Of a stretch of 64,000 bases of DNA, positions 38,184-51,000 are shown piece by piece (position 1 is the first letter of the stretch; each line of letters starts with the position of its first letter). The DNA is from Crocodylus rhombifer (taxonomy: Eukaryota > Chordata > Crocodylia > Crocodylidae), in contig JAVSML010020391.1 in NCBI GenBank assembly GCA_038503035.1, forward strand, positions 237,739-301,738. The letters are read 5' to 3'. The translations under genes and the position numbers were made by a program. The notes beneath the pieces were generated by a model that saw nothing but the letters and a program-made list of their open reading frames with translations, did no database searches and was not told the DNA's origin.

Positions 38184-41100
38184 CTGAAATGTACACAGAG
38201 AGAAATTGTTAACAAAAAAAATTACACAGCTCAGGAAAAAAAGATAAGTTGTTGCAGTTGCTGCTGGGATACGTTTAAGAAACACTACTCTGCCCCCAAA
38301 ATGCTGCAGTGCTAAACAGATGTTTAAATGCCAATGCATAGGGATCAGTTCTGGTGAAAAGGAATGAAACAACTTTCACTATGGTGTGAGCCTATTCTTC
38401 CCAAAAGCCCACACAAAGATAAGATCACCAAGTTAAAGTGTCATTCACACAGCATAGATTTTTATAAGAGTCCCATCTCCATCTCCAGCAATGCAAAAAA
38501 CAAATGGATTTTCTATTGGAATATATCACTTGAACATGTAAAATCTGCTTTTCCTAATTCTCTTATTTTCTTGGATAAAGAGACCATCCCCTTCCAGCTC
38601 CTGGTTTATGCATAATATGGGAGAGAAAATCTACTTAAATAGCCTTCTTCAATCCAGTAACTATATAAGTGATTAGGCCAAAGAGCCATCAGAGCTCTGA
38701 CACAGAGAGGTCAATCATTTCTTTTGAAGTGTCATCTGCTATTCAGGGGAGCTCCAAATTGTGCCCTCATCATTCCCTAGTGCAGTTCTCATCTCCCCCT
38801 CCCTGCTTTCCCTTCTGTGGAAGGTGGTCACATACCACACCAGGAAGAAACAAAATTATGCAGTGGAATCCCAATTTCTATCATACATCCTAACAAACCA
38901 CAGATCATCCCAAACCCTACGTGAAGACCCTTCCTTCCCCCCTTTCATATTTCAACCACTACTGTAGAATCCACAAATATCTGAAGGAGATGCACACCAA
39001 GGAAAGACACCAGTTTTAAAGGGTTAAAATGGGGAAGTAGTCACTACAGTCCATGAGTAGGGACCTACTTAAATGGTAGTTTTGCAGTTTTTGTGGAAAC
39101 CATGAAAAACCGCAATCTCTATAATTGCTGGGGAAAATGGTATTGGCCACAATTTCCCAGGAAATCAACCCCCAAAATCCCAACTTAATACAAATAAATT
39201 GCTGACTCCCCAGTGATCCTTGCTGCTGCTCTGGCCTGGCCTTGCAGCCCGCCTGAGAAGTGCAGGATGGCAGGGCAGCACAAAGCCAAAATGACCACAA
39301 AAATCAATTCTTTGGCTGCAACTAAGCTGCAAAAACTGCTTTCTCTCACTGAAGATTAGGTAGGTTCCACTCCCCACCCATGAGACTCAAAGCTGTGGAG
39401 CAGCTTCCCAAGGCAGTGGTAAAAACTTCAACATGTGACAAGGTGGTCTTGACACAATGCTACATAGTGTACCACAGGAGACAAAGTTGAATTGGCCCCT
39501 AAGAGATGAGAAAGGGCTTACTAAATCACAAATCCTAATTTCCAGGATTCAATACCACAGGTACCAGTCTCCTTAGACAACCAGCATAGCCTCCTAGACA
39601 CTCCCTCTAGTTTTGTAGTGGTACAAGATCTGTTGCATCTTTCATTGACCGAAACAGCCTCCGCCAAAAACACTTCTCTGCTCCATTACGGCTCTTAAAT
39701 CTTCCCTCCCTCACCTTTAGCTACCTTTAAGCCTTTTAAACTTTGTCACACTGCAATGCATTTCCACATCTGCCTTCTATCACTGATAGCATATCCTGGC
39801 TGCCTTCCCTGATTTAACACGGGACAGCACTTTGCAATGCAGAGGAGACAAAAGGCACTCAAAGCAGAGTGCATCATTTAGCTTATTGTGGATGTAGACT
39901 AACAAGGTAGAACTGGCAGAAACACCTTGTAGTTAAGTTTGGCTAACACTTTCCTTTACAAGAGCCCATTTTCATTTCCTAGTAACACTGACAAACTAAC
40001 TGTTTGGGGGATGATTACCATGCTTAATTATTCAGCTATAATTATTTAAACTTCAGCAAAAACAGTTCAGCTATTTCCAGGAATAAAGTCAGGGAAAATG
40101 TGTTGTCCAATGTTATAAAACTTCTTACATCCATTTCATTTTATTCACTGAATGTCCAGGCTTTGAAAGAAAGAAAGGCCTGAAGTTTGCCAGAGGAGCT
40201 GCTCTGGAGTCGCAAGATTGCTTTTCAGCATGCCACAAAAATCCATTTAAATTTAGGTCAAGGGTAAACCTGTGTACAAGTTCAGTAGCTGTTTGTTAAT
40301 GCCCAAGAGCAAATGCATCTGAACAGCCCCTTCTGCACTGGGACAGTTCCATCTCCACAGAGCTCTGTGGCAACAGCACTGAACATGCTTCATGCATACA
40401 AACTCACCTTCATCCAGGGCAAACCAATGACAAACCTCCCAATGACTGCTCTTCTCAGCTGTCTGGGGTCATTGTAGTGCCAAGCAAGAGCATAGTGACT
40501 GCCCCTCCTGTCCTGTCAATGCTCTTGCTACTGGTGCCCAGGTAGTATGGTCAAGAAGGAGTCTCTTAACTGAGGAGGGGCAAGGAGCAAAGCGAAGGCA
40601 AGAGCAGATGAGAAAGGTGACGAGTCTGGGGAGGACAGGGGACCTGGTAGGGGATGGGGCAGGATAATTTTACTGTTAAAGAACACTTTAAAGTCTGGAA
40701 TAACATCTAAGATTCTTAAGTCAACAACCCCCTTCCATAAATTCATGTGAAATCTATTGGCAAAATAAGTGCATCACATCCCTTTAGCGGCAAATCTACA
40801 TACCACTAGCAGGCTGTTATCCTCCATCAATTATTATATCAGCTCAAAGGAGTAGAAGTCCTGGTGCGGACTTAAAGGTTGTGATGATGACCAAAGAAAG
40901 CGAGTAGATCAGCTTGGTTCTACACAATAAGTTCCATCTTTTCCTGTTACTTAAACATACACATGCCCACATGTACACCTTGGAAATTATGTGACAAGAA
41001 CAATGTTTAAAGGATATTTAGGTTTCACATTTGCACAAGTCTGAAAATGCCAGAATTAAAGTTGCTCCCACAATTTTAATTCCTTTTCCCCCTGCTTATG

Positions 41101-44100
41101 AATTCTGGTACAGTCTTTGGTTACACAATCACATACTATTTTTCCCCCCAGGACTTCAATCTCATTCAGCATACAAGCTGGATTGCGCTCTGGGACTGTG
41201 TAGTGAAGGAGGCTGTTAGAAGCTCCTGCCTTTTTGTTACAGAAGTGAGAAAGTGTGGGGTGCATAATGTAGGGAGTTGTGGAAAAGAAAAATGTCCTTT
41301 AGGACTGGGGAAGTTTAATGTCAGCCTGGAGAAACTGATTCTTCTCCCTGCCCCTGCCACAAGATTCTAATGTGATGCTGGGTGAGTCAGCATCACATTA
41401 GATGCTGTTGGCCACTAATTATGTGTTTCTCATTTCCCAAGTGCACAGCCCAAGAGACTGCTTTGTAGAAGTGACCAACACTGAAAAACAGAGCTAACAG
41501 GCAGCAGGAACTGTTCTTTCAGCATTTTTAAGGCACTTCATACCCCACATATTCCGCAAAGTCAGGTGCTAGAAGTCTTATTATCTTGAGCACCCGAAAT
41601 TAGTAGGCACAAGTTTGGTCTCAATCTCTTTGCTTCAGTTCCATTATCTGTAAAACAGGGATCATACAAACCATGCCATAAAGGGATTTTGTGATGGTAA
41701 ATTCATTAATATTTTTAAAGCATTGACAGCCATGATGATTATTGCTATAAGACATCCATGGGGAAAAGAATCAATCATTCAGTATTTAGTGTAGGGTTTA
41801 AATGGGATGGCAGTAAGCAAGCTAAATAGGGATATAAAGAAATAAGCAGCAGCTGCTTATTCAGTTTGCACTGTCCATTCTATGCACAAAGTGAGGCAGG
41901 ACTTGCATGGAAAAAATAGCATGCAGATAAAAAGACTGTACCACAATGCACCTACACCAGGGCCAGATTCAGGCTGTAGAAGTCCCTTATACTTCTACCA
42001 CTTCCTTACCCATGGTACTTTAACTTGATCTTCCTTTAATATAACCTTAAATTTAGAGCATAGCTGAAAAGGGTAAGCTGGACTGCTTGGCACGGCTGCT
42101 TAAGAAGAGGGAGGATTTTGATGACTGCAATGTCAAGAGATGCATAGGGAATAAAACAAGTGACAAGGTTATTTAAACCCATAGGACAAAGGATCAGTCA
42201 TAGCGAAGTTATGTGCACTATGTTTATGGAACAACACAACCCCTGCATAGACCTACTGCATCATATCCAGTTTGGCACAGAACAAATCTCACTGGCACAA
42301 CATGCAGATGAAAACCCAACAGAAAAACAGTGTTGGTTAACTGGGCTAGAGGGTTAGCAACAGTAACAAACGAAAGAGCTCATTAATGAGGAACAAAGGC
42401 AGAAGAAACTGCTAATTTATAAAAGTATTTATAACGACGATATTTGTATCTCATGAGCTCAGTGCAATGACGAGATACTTCACTGATGCCAGGATTGGGT
42501 GAACGTATTTTTTGCAGCACAGCTGGCATCCAGGAGGATGAAAGCCTTCCAAACCGGAACCTCAGCCTGAGGCTTAGTTTATATTTTTAGGGAGCAAGTA
42601 CAGCCTCCACCCCCTGCTCCCCCCCGCCCTGGCATGACGCAGAATGACTTTTCAGGGAAAGTGACGGCAGAGGAGCCGAGTTATTTTGGTCCACAGTGGA
42701 TCAGCTGACAGGTGATTTTACACCACAAAAAAAAAAAAAACAAAACCACTTTTAGAGTTTGCATCAAATGGTAGGAAAATCTGACTTCAGTGTAGCAGTG
42801 AGGGAGGGAAAAAAGCAAAGAAAAATATATATTCATCTGTACAGCCGAGTGTTTATGACTCACACACACCTGGCATTCGCCTGGACTCTGCTTTCCAGCA
42901 CGCACATACTATTCAAGTTTGCTGCAAACACGCACACAGGGTCTGTCTCTGGGTCAATACAGAAGCTGCCCTGTGACATTTACTTATCACTCCATCACTG
43001 GGATTCTGGTATATACATAGAGCCTTGTTCTAGAGCAAGGTAGGCAAAACACAGCCCACAGCCTGCATCCAGCCTGCTACGGGATTTTATCTGGCCTGTG
43101 GCAGGTCCCTTGGCCCCATCTGGCCCAGACTTGGGGAGCAGCCAGGGCCATGGCATGCGTGGCTGCCCCGGGGCACATGGCAGAGTGTGAGTAGCGCAAC
43201 AACTGGACTCTGCTTCCTTGCAGCCCCCATGGCAGTGGCTCAATGTGCCTGGTGGCCACTGCCTGCGTCTCCACCACCACCAGACCCAGCCCTGATGCCT
43301 GGGCACCCCAGTTGGGGATGCCAGATGAAGCAAATGGGCCAGGTCACAATGGAGGCTGGGCCAGAACCCCTGCAGACAACATGCACTTGGCCGAGCGGGT
43401 GGGATGGGGCCACAGGCAGGTGGAGAGCTGCATCTGGGAGCAGGACAGGCAGGTGGGGCTGGAATTACAGAGTGGTGACAGGGCATAGGGCAGAGCCATG
43501 ATTTGCTCCCTGTGTGTCCCTGCCTGTGGAAGCACTGCCCATCGCAGGAATGTGCAGGGAGCAGATCATGGCTCTGCCTTAGGCCCAGGCACCACACTGT
43601 CTGCCCCATGATCCTGGCCCCACCCACCTGTCCTGCTCCTGGATACCACTCCCCACCCACCCACAGCCTGATCCCATCCACCTCACCAAGCTGGCCCAGG
43701 ACCCCTCTGAGCAGGGCACATCTCCATGGAGACCCCACCCACCTGCCCACTCCCTCCAACACCCCCAGTGGTGGTTATGGAGCAGATGAGCCAAGGGCCA
43801 GATAGGATCAATTACCCTCCTCGTGACGAGCCAGTCCTGCCCCCTGGCCCTGAACAGTTCACTAAAATTACTTAAGTGGCCATCCAGCCCAAATAATTGC
43901 CCATCCCTGTTCTAGAGTGAGATTCAGGCACCCTGCACATATTTCCACTTGTATAGTCCCATGGGATTCAATGGAGATTTATATACCGACTTAGATTAAA
44001 ACTCAGGAGGTTTTTAACTAATTTAGACTTAACAACCAGAAGGGGCAGATAAACAAAGGGAAGGGAGTATGGGAGTAAATGGTTGCAGCAGCAGAAGATC

Positions 44101-44936
44101 ACATTATGGCAAGGTACTGTACATACTAGTTTTTTTAAGAGGATAAGATATGGGGATAGTGATCAGAATGCAGACTGATAATAGACAATTGACAGAAACA
44201 GTAAGCGGAAGAAAGCAAGGTTGTATGGTTACAAAGAGAGCAACAAATGAAGGACAGATGGCAAGTAGCCTCTCTCTTCCCAAAGCAAAATACTGTATGT
44301 TGGGTTTTCTCTAAGATTTTAAGACCCAGAGGAGCCTGTTACAATCCTCCAGTCATACCTGCTGCAGCACAGACCATAGGATTTCACCCAGCAATTTCTA
44401 TATTCAGCTCAACAATTCTTACTTGAACTACAGTATATCTTTAGACACCCAGAGCAAGGACAGACAAGAATTATACCAAATTTAAAAACAAAATAAACTG
44501 GGATAAACTGCCCTGAATTTCACTTTTACTTACCATAGGATAGGAGTGGATCCACAAAACACTTACAGCAGATCAGATGACATGCAGTAAAATCCCCTCC
44601 GTTCTGTCTAGTTTGTCAGTCTGCCATTACCTGTAGTACTGATCTAAAGACTACAGAGTATGAGGAGGCCACCACACCCCTTGGTAAGCAGTCCCAATGC
44701 TGAAACTGATCCCGTTACTAATATTTGTAACTTATTACCTGTTTGAGTTTTTTCTAGCTTCAGTTTGTACCTGTCAGGTCTCATTGTCTGTGTCTGACAA
44801 TCTAAAGAGATTTCTAATCTGCATTGTAGACTGCCACACCAAACCTTTGAAATATCATCTGCTCACTTTTCCTGGAATTAATCCTGGAATACATCTCTCA
44901 GAACAGCTATGTTAGGAGCTATTAAGGCCCAAAATG

Positions 44937-44988
<52 letters not shown>

Positions 44989-44998
44989 NNNNNNNNNN

Positions 44999-45047
<49 letters not shown>

Positions 45048-48000
45048 GCACGCGCGCGCGCGCTCATCTATACTGGGAAATATCATTGTGTTAACCAGCG
45101 TATATTAATTTGTCAAATTAAATACTCTGAAGAGAGTTTGGAACCATTACGTTTACCATTGTATCAGCTACTTGTGGTTAACCCTACAAATGAGGATCAG
45201 TCGGCAGGACAGTAACCATGGCATCTCTGGCCTACCGTGACTGTTAAGTCATGTTCAATATTATACTTGATAAAATCTGACACTCAAAGCATTTTCTAAG
45301 GCAATGCCTTCTCCTTTGTATAAAAACGGCTTCTTGCAGGGCATAGAGAAGAAAAACCTCTTAGTATCAAAGGGAACAAAGATGCAGTCACAAGCTAAAG
45401 TACATTACAGTGCAGGGCATTAGGAGTTAGACTAGTAGGAAAAAAAAAAGGCTATAATACACAAAAAGTGCTTGCATGCTGGTCTATCAATCTCATCTCC
45501 TTCAGAGATTTAGAGGGGAAACCCCCTGCTATTAAATGGTGTCAGACATCCCTCCTTCATCCGCAAAACAAACACAGCAGGGGGAGAGCAGCACAAGGCT
45601 CCTCTGCCCCTACATTGCTGTTGCATGCCTCATCACCTACCGAGACCCTCTTCTAACCTGACCCCAGCACCGTCCTACACACAGGAATAAGATGATTCTC
45701 CACAGCAGCCACCAACTTCTGCCTTTCAATGACCGTGTTCCCCCACAGTGAGTTACCACAGCCTCGAAGAATAAACATTCAGCTGCTTTTTTGGTAACAA
45801 ACTTTTTTTTTTTAAATAACATTTTCCACCCCTGCCAAAGCCGCTCACAAACCAACAGGGTCTTTTGACACCTACATCTCTGCAGGCACATTTAAATATG
45901 GTCCTGTTTGTGTGATAATCGCGTGGGCGCAGCCTAGTAAACAAGCTGCTCAACAAAAGCAGTGGCAGGTGCTCCCTTCAAGGCACCCTTTCGTGGTTTT
46001 CAACTGAACAGCTGCTGCTTAGTGAGAACCAACATGTTTCCAAGGCCTGGCCTGCTCAACGATGGCTCCAGCTGCTACAAGCAGATAAATCTCTGGCTGG
46101 ACCAGAAAGCCACAGTTTCAGTACAGCAATGACGGCAAGCCAGTCTCCAGGGTAACCACAGTGCAAAAGACCAGGAAAGGTTACAGCAATGGGAATAATG
46201 ACAAACAAGTGTCACTGAGATGCCTTTAGACAAGAAAACCTGGGGCCATCTTCATCCCTCAGCAGTCCAGCTCCCCCCTGACTCTTTCATAATATATCTC
46301 CCAGGCATCTTAAAAGCCAAACCAACCAGCTCATCCAGAGCGAAGGGTCAGAGGACAAGGTTCTCAGCCTAGATAAATGTGAAGGAGACATAGTGACTGC
46401 ACATATGTGATATGTCTTGCTGCACGTACAAACCAAGGATCTACGTGGAAGGTAGGGTTAGTACAAAAGGTCTGACATCCACGTTACATCAGCTGCTCAA
46501 GGGCCAGAGCTAAAGTTGCCAAGGATCTAACTATCTGGGCCTCCACAGAACAAATATTGACACAGCACAGCCACATGAGCCATCTACATCAGAAAAATAA
46601 CAGCCCAAGCAAAGCTAGATGTAAGGCACTCAAAGAGGTGGCTGGAAAAACCAAAAGCCATCAACCACCTGCCTAACGCAAGCATGGAGTGAACTAGTGT
46701 GTGCATGTTAGAAGCTGCTCCCATCCAGGAAGTTGCCTATTAGCAACAGGGAAACATTAGCAAATGGAAATAGCAGAGAGCAATAAGATGAAAGGTGTTT
46801 GGAACTGAAACAAAAAAAGCCCGGGAGCATATTTGGGGAGGGAAAAGGAAAGAAAGCATTAACAGCTAAGGTCAGTAAATGTGGGCCTTTAGAACAATAT
46901 TCTGAATCAGGCAGGTAGGTTAAGTAATAAAGGGTTCAAACCAGAACATTCAGATCTGGATTTATACCCCTGTGCCTCAGCATCTGGGATCATAAAAGAG
47001 TTCAAACTCATCTCTACAGTTAAGTGAGAGGAATCTGATGTTTACTTGAAGCCCCCGAATCAAACCCTTAGGGTTTGGTCTGCAGCGCTGATAAAGCATT
47101 TGTTCCTGTCATTCACAATTCAACCATTCAAGCCAGTTAAAAACTAATTCCCTAGTTTCTCAACCCAGCTTGAGCACCAGGAAGTTTATCAAGCATTGAA
47201 GGCCCAACATGCTACAACTTACAGTAGTATATGCACAGTGTTTGGATATGTACAGGCAGTCCCCGACTTACGGCATTTCGACTTAAGGCGCTTCGCGCTT
47301 GAGACGCTTCACCATTTACTCTGATGTTATTACTTACGGCGCTGGACCCTCGCACTTACGGCACTACAGGGAAATTTACAATGAGAAAAAGAGAGTAGCA
47401 AAACAAACATCCCTAGAGCAGTTTCTCAGTCTCCGCAAAATCTTCCCAAAGAAGCCCTTCTGAATTCCATGACCCTGATGAAGGTGTTCCTTCACCTTCT
47501 GATTAAATAAAATGTTATGTGATTAGTTACTTATTGCCCTGTTTAATCAATTTATATACAGCACACTTTGGAAAACTTTGTACCGTACAGTGTATATCAC
47601 TTATAGTGGATTAAACAATTGATTTAAATATGGTGTTTATGGTCATTTGTATAAAAAGTTGGGCATCAGGCCCTCGGTCACGAACGTAACCCCCTATTAT
47701 AACATTGTTTCTATGGGAAAATCAGATTCAACTTGCATCGTTTTGACGTACAGCACCTTTTCCAGGAACGTAACCCGCCGAAAGTGTGAGGACTGCCTGT
47801 ACATGCTTGTAAGGCACTGAAAACACTAACAGCACTTTGCTCAACTAACAGCCTTAACTGAACTGTTTTAGCATCAGTGTGGAGGTGTGGCAGCAGGACA
47901 TTCTGACAACATAGGACAGGGTGGCCAGGAGGGCCATCTCTGGAATTTGATAATACGGCTCATGTGCTCTTGTCTACAGAACTGAAGACATGTGGAACTT

Positions 48001-51000
48001 AACATGCCCTAGTACATAATGCTCCACAATGTGTGTGGCATAGCATATTTTATACCACCCTCCCCCAAATCAATGTATTAAACTAAACTAAAGCTTGGGA
48101 CCTCTTTTAGCAGACATTCTGCTTTTCCTCTGATTTTAATACAGACAAAATGGTTTCAAATTGTGGAGGATTGCTTTACTTCCAGCATATTTCAGTGCTT
48201 GAAAGCAGAAACTCAATTCAAAGATTGGGCTGGGAAGAGAAGGAAAAGGAGTGAAGGAACCAGAGGCCTAACACAACTCACCGATGTGATAAATCTATAC
48301 AAAGGCTGTCGCCTCTCTGTATATTTCACTGTGATGGGGCTCAGATCGTACCGAAACCAGATAGCCGGGATAATACGGCCAGTGTGACTGTAGGCCACGT
48401 ACTCCTAGAAAAAAGAGAAAAACAGAAAGTCTCAGCAACTGCACTGTAAAGATTATGTTCTCTAGCATCCTGTTGTCTCACGTGCTCCCTTTTTCATTAC
48501 CCTGGCTCTGTCTCTTGTTTCCTCAAGAGTTATTCTTTGTTAAGATTAGATTTAAGAAGAATAAACTGCTAGTTTCTCAATCAGGGATGGTTTTCCTCTC
48601 AACACAGGAAAGGAAACAAAATGAAGTAGCCCTGCTCCATTCACCCCATAGAAACCCTGTTTTTCCCCCCTTGCCTCTTGAAGTCTTTTCAATATGGAGT
48701 GGATTCAGTTTCAATGAAAAAAAAAAAGGAGACCAGAATGCTGACCAGAATAGCTTCAGGGCTCTTACCAGACTGAAAATTAGTGCCTGAGCTGTAGTGG
48801 CTCTTTGGGGCAGAGAGGAAGTAAAGGATCACAGAGATAATGGGAGACAGGAGACAGACAGTCCAAACTAAAACCCTGTCCACTTTGTGCCAGGAGGTCT
48901 ATGCCAGATTATTCCAATAGTTTCCTGCTTCCATGAGAGTTTAGGGCTGAAGCAATGATTATTTTTTTTTAGTAGAAAAAAATGCAAAGACGGCTCCTTT
49001 TCCTGCACTCCAACTTTGAAGGGAGCAGTTTTGACAGACCTGACCTCATTTTTTTTTCCTTCCTCTCTCCACCTCCTGGCAACACAGCCCTACTGATTCA
49101 GTCTTGGCCAAGTGCCCTGATTGCAGCCCTGCTCAGAGAGGTGTCAAAAGCAGCAGCTCTGGCTGTACATTTTCTAAATGACTTTTTAGAACTTATGTCA
49201 CAAGACTCTTATCAGAACAGCAGTTGTGACATTAAACAGAACAAACACACTATTGTCTGGGGAAAGAAAGATATCCAAAACCTCAGGACACTGTGTTCAG
49301 GCAGGATCTGAAATCAGTGGAGAGCATCAATCATCTGAGCACTAGCTCACGAGAGCGCACACACACATCCATGGCAGTCGGGACAAACTCTAACGTATTT
49401 TAATAGACAGCAGCAGCCTCGGGAGCCTCAAGAGAAACTAGAGAACAAAAAAAATCTTTTTTATTTTAATTTTGTTTTTTTTAAAGTTAAATCCTTTTTT
49501 TTTAACTACAAAATTAAATATTAACATTTACCATGAAACTTGCATTAGGACCTAAACTTACGATCATCTTTTTAAAAATCCTTTAGATTAAATAAATATT
49601 CAAGGAGTACATATTTGCTGTCACTGGCTAGACACCTGAAACCAGCATTTCTTGAAATGCTAAACCAGTTTTTGACAGCAGTCTTCTCTTCTACAGGCTC
49701 AGAGGGCATCTTCTTCCTTTGAGTTTATTCAGTTAATTCCAGTTCACTAATTAGCTGATTCATACTTATACTAATAGGGGTTGTTGTTGTTGTTGGGTTG
49801 TTTGTTGTTTTTTTTGGGGGGGGGAGGGGAGAAACAAGGAAATGTTTTATTCTACAGATTTAGGAAAAAGATGAGAAAAAAATAATAGTTCTAAAATTCT
49901 GAAAGATATGGATGAGTAGAAAGAAAAGCAGTTCTATTCATTAACTACAGCTAGCAATTCTTAACTTAAGAAGAAAATGACTTAAAATGCAAAATATTTT
50001 TTGATAAACCTCCTTTCTCTCTTGTGCATCCTGCATCTTTATGATAGCTTTTAATAAAGACTTTTTGAAAATGCTGTTTTTGTGCATTTAACTGAATTAC
50101 ATTTTTCATCCCAACACAGCTTGGCGTGCCACTGTACCTCATTTACTAAATTAATTTTTTACATTGTTTACCTTTTTTCCAACATGATAATGTAAAAATT
50201 AAGCATCTGAATAGATGTATATAAAGAAATATAATTACTTAAATACACTTGTATTGAAATAGTATATACTGCTTACTAGGAAATGTAGTGGGGTGGAGGG
50301 GGGGTTGTTGGTTTTTTTACAATAGGTTGATTGGACCTAAATATTATTGCTACCAACCAATAAGAATTGACCTCCCAGGAAAATAACTGAAAAGTATAAA
50401 TAGAAAACAAGACAAATATGTATTATTCAAATCAAGGTTTTCTGTTTGATATTAAAACAATTGATCTACTTTGAGGACAGAAAACACAAAAAACTACATA
50501 CAAAATCCAAAGGGCAGCAAACAGCACTTGATGTTCCACTGGTACATCAACAGAACATTAGCAGTGCTGTGCCTGTGCTTTTCACAGCCTTAGCTGACTA
50601 GCAAAAGGCAGTGCCCACTTAAGCAAACATTAAGTTTCCTCTGCCTGTTCAAAAATTATTTACATCCAACAAAAACCCTTCAAGGGAAAAAAATAGCCAC
50701 CAGCCAAGACCTGTCACTTGGAATGGCACTGCCAGCTTCTGTTATAAAAATTAGTATGGCCTGGATCCCTTCAGCAAGACTCTGAGCTGCAATTCAACCT
50801 ATTTCAGGCTGTAAAGATTTTCGGTAAAACATATAAGGAGCTGTGTCACTTGAGTTTGTGTACAAGTCAGCTGCATGGAAACAATCCACTAGAGAAAAAA
50901 AAATAAGCACCAGGTTAAGAAAGAAAAAAAAGCAAACCTTGTGCTGCTACTAATTATAGAAGAAGTGATGGCAAAAGTCTCATTCTAAAGCATTTCAGTT

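Noticed and set aside
42995..43805. 255-codon minus-strand frame and partners
   Set aside because: They lie in the GC-rich fold-back interior of the hAT element at 43036-43909; the frame runs across the element's end into intron.
44909..45215. Thr-His repeat frames
   Set aside because: Direct translation of a CA microsatellite that contains an assembly gap.
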